Below are positions 62,752 through 64,000 of a DNA stretch of 64,000 nt, piece after piece. The position numbers were made by a program, and so were the translations under genes. The notes beneath the pieces are model-generated. The model had not been told where the DNA came from and did not search any database. It worked only from the letters and a program-made list of their open reading frames with translations. This stretch comes from Tubiluchus corallicola (taxonomy: Eukaryota; Priapulida; Priapulimorpha; Priapulimorphida; Tubiluchidae), in contig JAQGDQ010001084.1 of assembly GCA_030141605.1 (NCBI GenBank), forward strand, positions 1 through 64,000, written 5' to 3'. Positions within the stretch are counted from its first letter, which is position 1. Every line of letters starts with the position of its first letter.

Positions 62752-64000
62752 CTAGACCAAACAACGCACAAAAATGAAAATCTTACTTCAACATGTTTTA
62801 ACATTTTTCGCCAAAATTTTCGCATATTTAATACACATTTCAGTAATTAATTTGAACTAAAAACAATGCAGAACAAATTAGTTTGATTTTGAACTTATTT
62901 CAATACTTTTCCCCCATCCCCAGAGCATGCAACAAACTTATGATGTATAGAAAATATGGCTCACATTAGCAGTTCCTCACACACACGAAATTAGTGTGTG
63001 AAGCGGATGAGTGTTAAGGATTAAGATTATGGTTAGGGTTAGGGTTGGGGTTGGGATTAATGCTTGCATATTAGGGTTGGGGGTGGGATTAATGCTTGTA
63101 TATTAGGGTTGGGGGTGAGGCTAGGATATTTAGATTGTGTGGGTAAATGTAAACTTCTACCGAAAATATAGAAAAACTTATTCTCCAGATCATGCTGTTT
63201 CATTACCAGTTTCAACATTTGTACACCTAACATGCAACCATAGATTTGATTTGCACAGAGAGATTGTGAGCCTCGATCTCGAACAATACTTCAAAACTGA
63301 GTCGCTCAAGGGCTGTTTTTGTCATACAATCACGAAAAGCAGTTTTTGTATTGCACAACACGGTTTATCTCCCATATAACACACCACCGCATATATGTAT
63401 TACAACATGGCACCCACTGTTGCCTCAGTTTTGGGGTGAGTCTAACAATCTCTCTCGGCACACATGACTATTTAGATCTATGTACGCAACCCACCAAAAA
63501 ACTCTAAAAGCGACACATCATTTGTACATTCTTGAGGTACGATGCTTAACTGTTTTTCTTTCCGAATTCATGCCATCTTATGTTTTATATTCTCTAACAT
63601 TACCAAACTAAGCTTGAATATTTAGTAAAACATGTAAGCAAATGTATTGTAAATGTTAACACAGTTTTTGCTGAAACATTTTGTAGCTGAAATGTATAAG
63701 GCAGTTTCTGAGGAACCATGAGAACTGGAACATCATAAGCTTGGCGTGTCGCAAAATAACAGCCCAGGCTTACGGTACATACTACTTTTCCTGATTACAA
63801 CTTCATGAATATTGGTAGATCAATCAGCTCAGATGATAACCATAACACAAATATTAACAACACAGAAAACTAGAAACTAGCACAGCTGCTAGGAAAGAAT
63901 GCGCAAAGTCTGGGGTTCAAATCTTAAAGCAGGTGGCAAAGATTTTTATGCCTTCCTAATTTAGTAATTTAATGCAGCATAAAATAATGCATTTATATAT
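62752..64000. other. 5' part of the window on the Par-3 strand: intron with telomere-like repeats
   Basis: No exon of Par-3 is found here, so PDZ1 and the N terminus must lie beyond 64000. About 63028-63120 holds GGTTAGGGTTAGGGTTGGGG and degenerate copies, including a duplicated TGGGATTAATGCTTG(C/T)ATATTAGGG unit. Confidence 0.5.

Overview
This window is nuclear DNA from an invertebrate metazoan. It has spliced genes with GT-AG introns, a Par-3 polarity gene with animal-type PDZ domains, AATAAA polyadenylation signals, AT-rich introns, and many tandem repeats and short non-autonomous transposons. I cannot name the species from sequence alone.

Layout. 1-5.7 kb: a giant foldback (inverted-repeat) element. 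Its arms carry a decayed LINE reverse transcriptase fragment, and its centre is an array of a 45-bp repeat in both orientations. 6.28-10.0 kb (+): a complete three-exon gene for a 148-aa secreted protein, with TATA box and poly(A) signal. 10.4-11.3 kb: a 15-bp satellite. 13.4-13.65, 18.1-18.6 and 19.6-19.85 kb: three unrelated minisatellites that all have a 23-bp unit. 13.9-14.3 kb: a SINE with a 5S rRNA-derived head, flanked by a perfect 13-bp target duplication. 14.45-16.1 kb (+): a gene or young pseudogene for an unrecognised secreted protein, with an apparent stop codon at the first splice junction and a 1-base frameshift.

23.8-31.8 kb and 32.4-44.1 kb (-): two head-to-tail amidase-signature genes. 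Each has ten coding exons and the lengths of exons 2-9 are identical between them (predicted 526 and 519 aa). All catalytic residues are visible in both. Their length and motifs resemble the bacterial nitrile-pathway amidases.

44.8-64 kb (-): the 3' part of a Par-3/PARD3 gene. Seventeen exons encode 1058 residues from just before PDZ2 through PDZ3, the aPKC-target region and the basic C-terminal region to the stop codon. PDZ1 and the N terminus lie beyond the window. The three minus-strand genes follow one another in the same direction with gaps of about 0.6-0.8 kb. They have no evident functional link, and the gaps are too long to call an operon.

Introns of these genes hold pairs of MITEs. 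Three hAT-like families have both ends and perfect 8-bp target duplications. There are also pogo/mariner-like and TTAA-type elements and a tRNA-derived SINE. The rest is non-coding sequence in which I see no further convincing genes.
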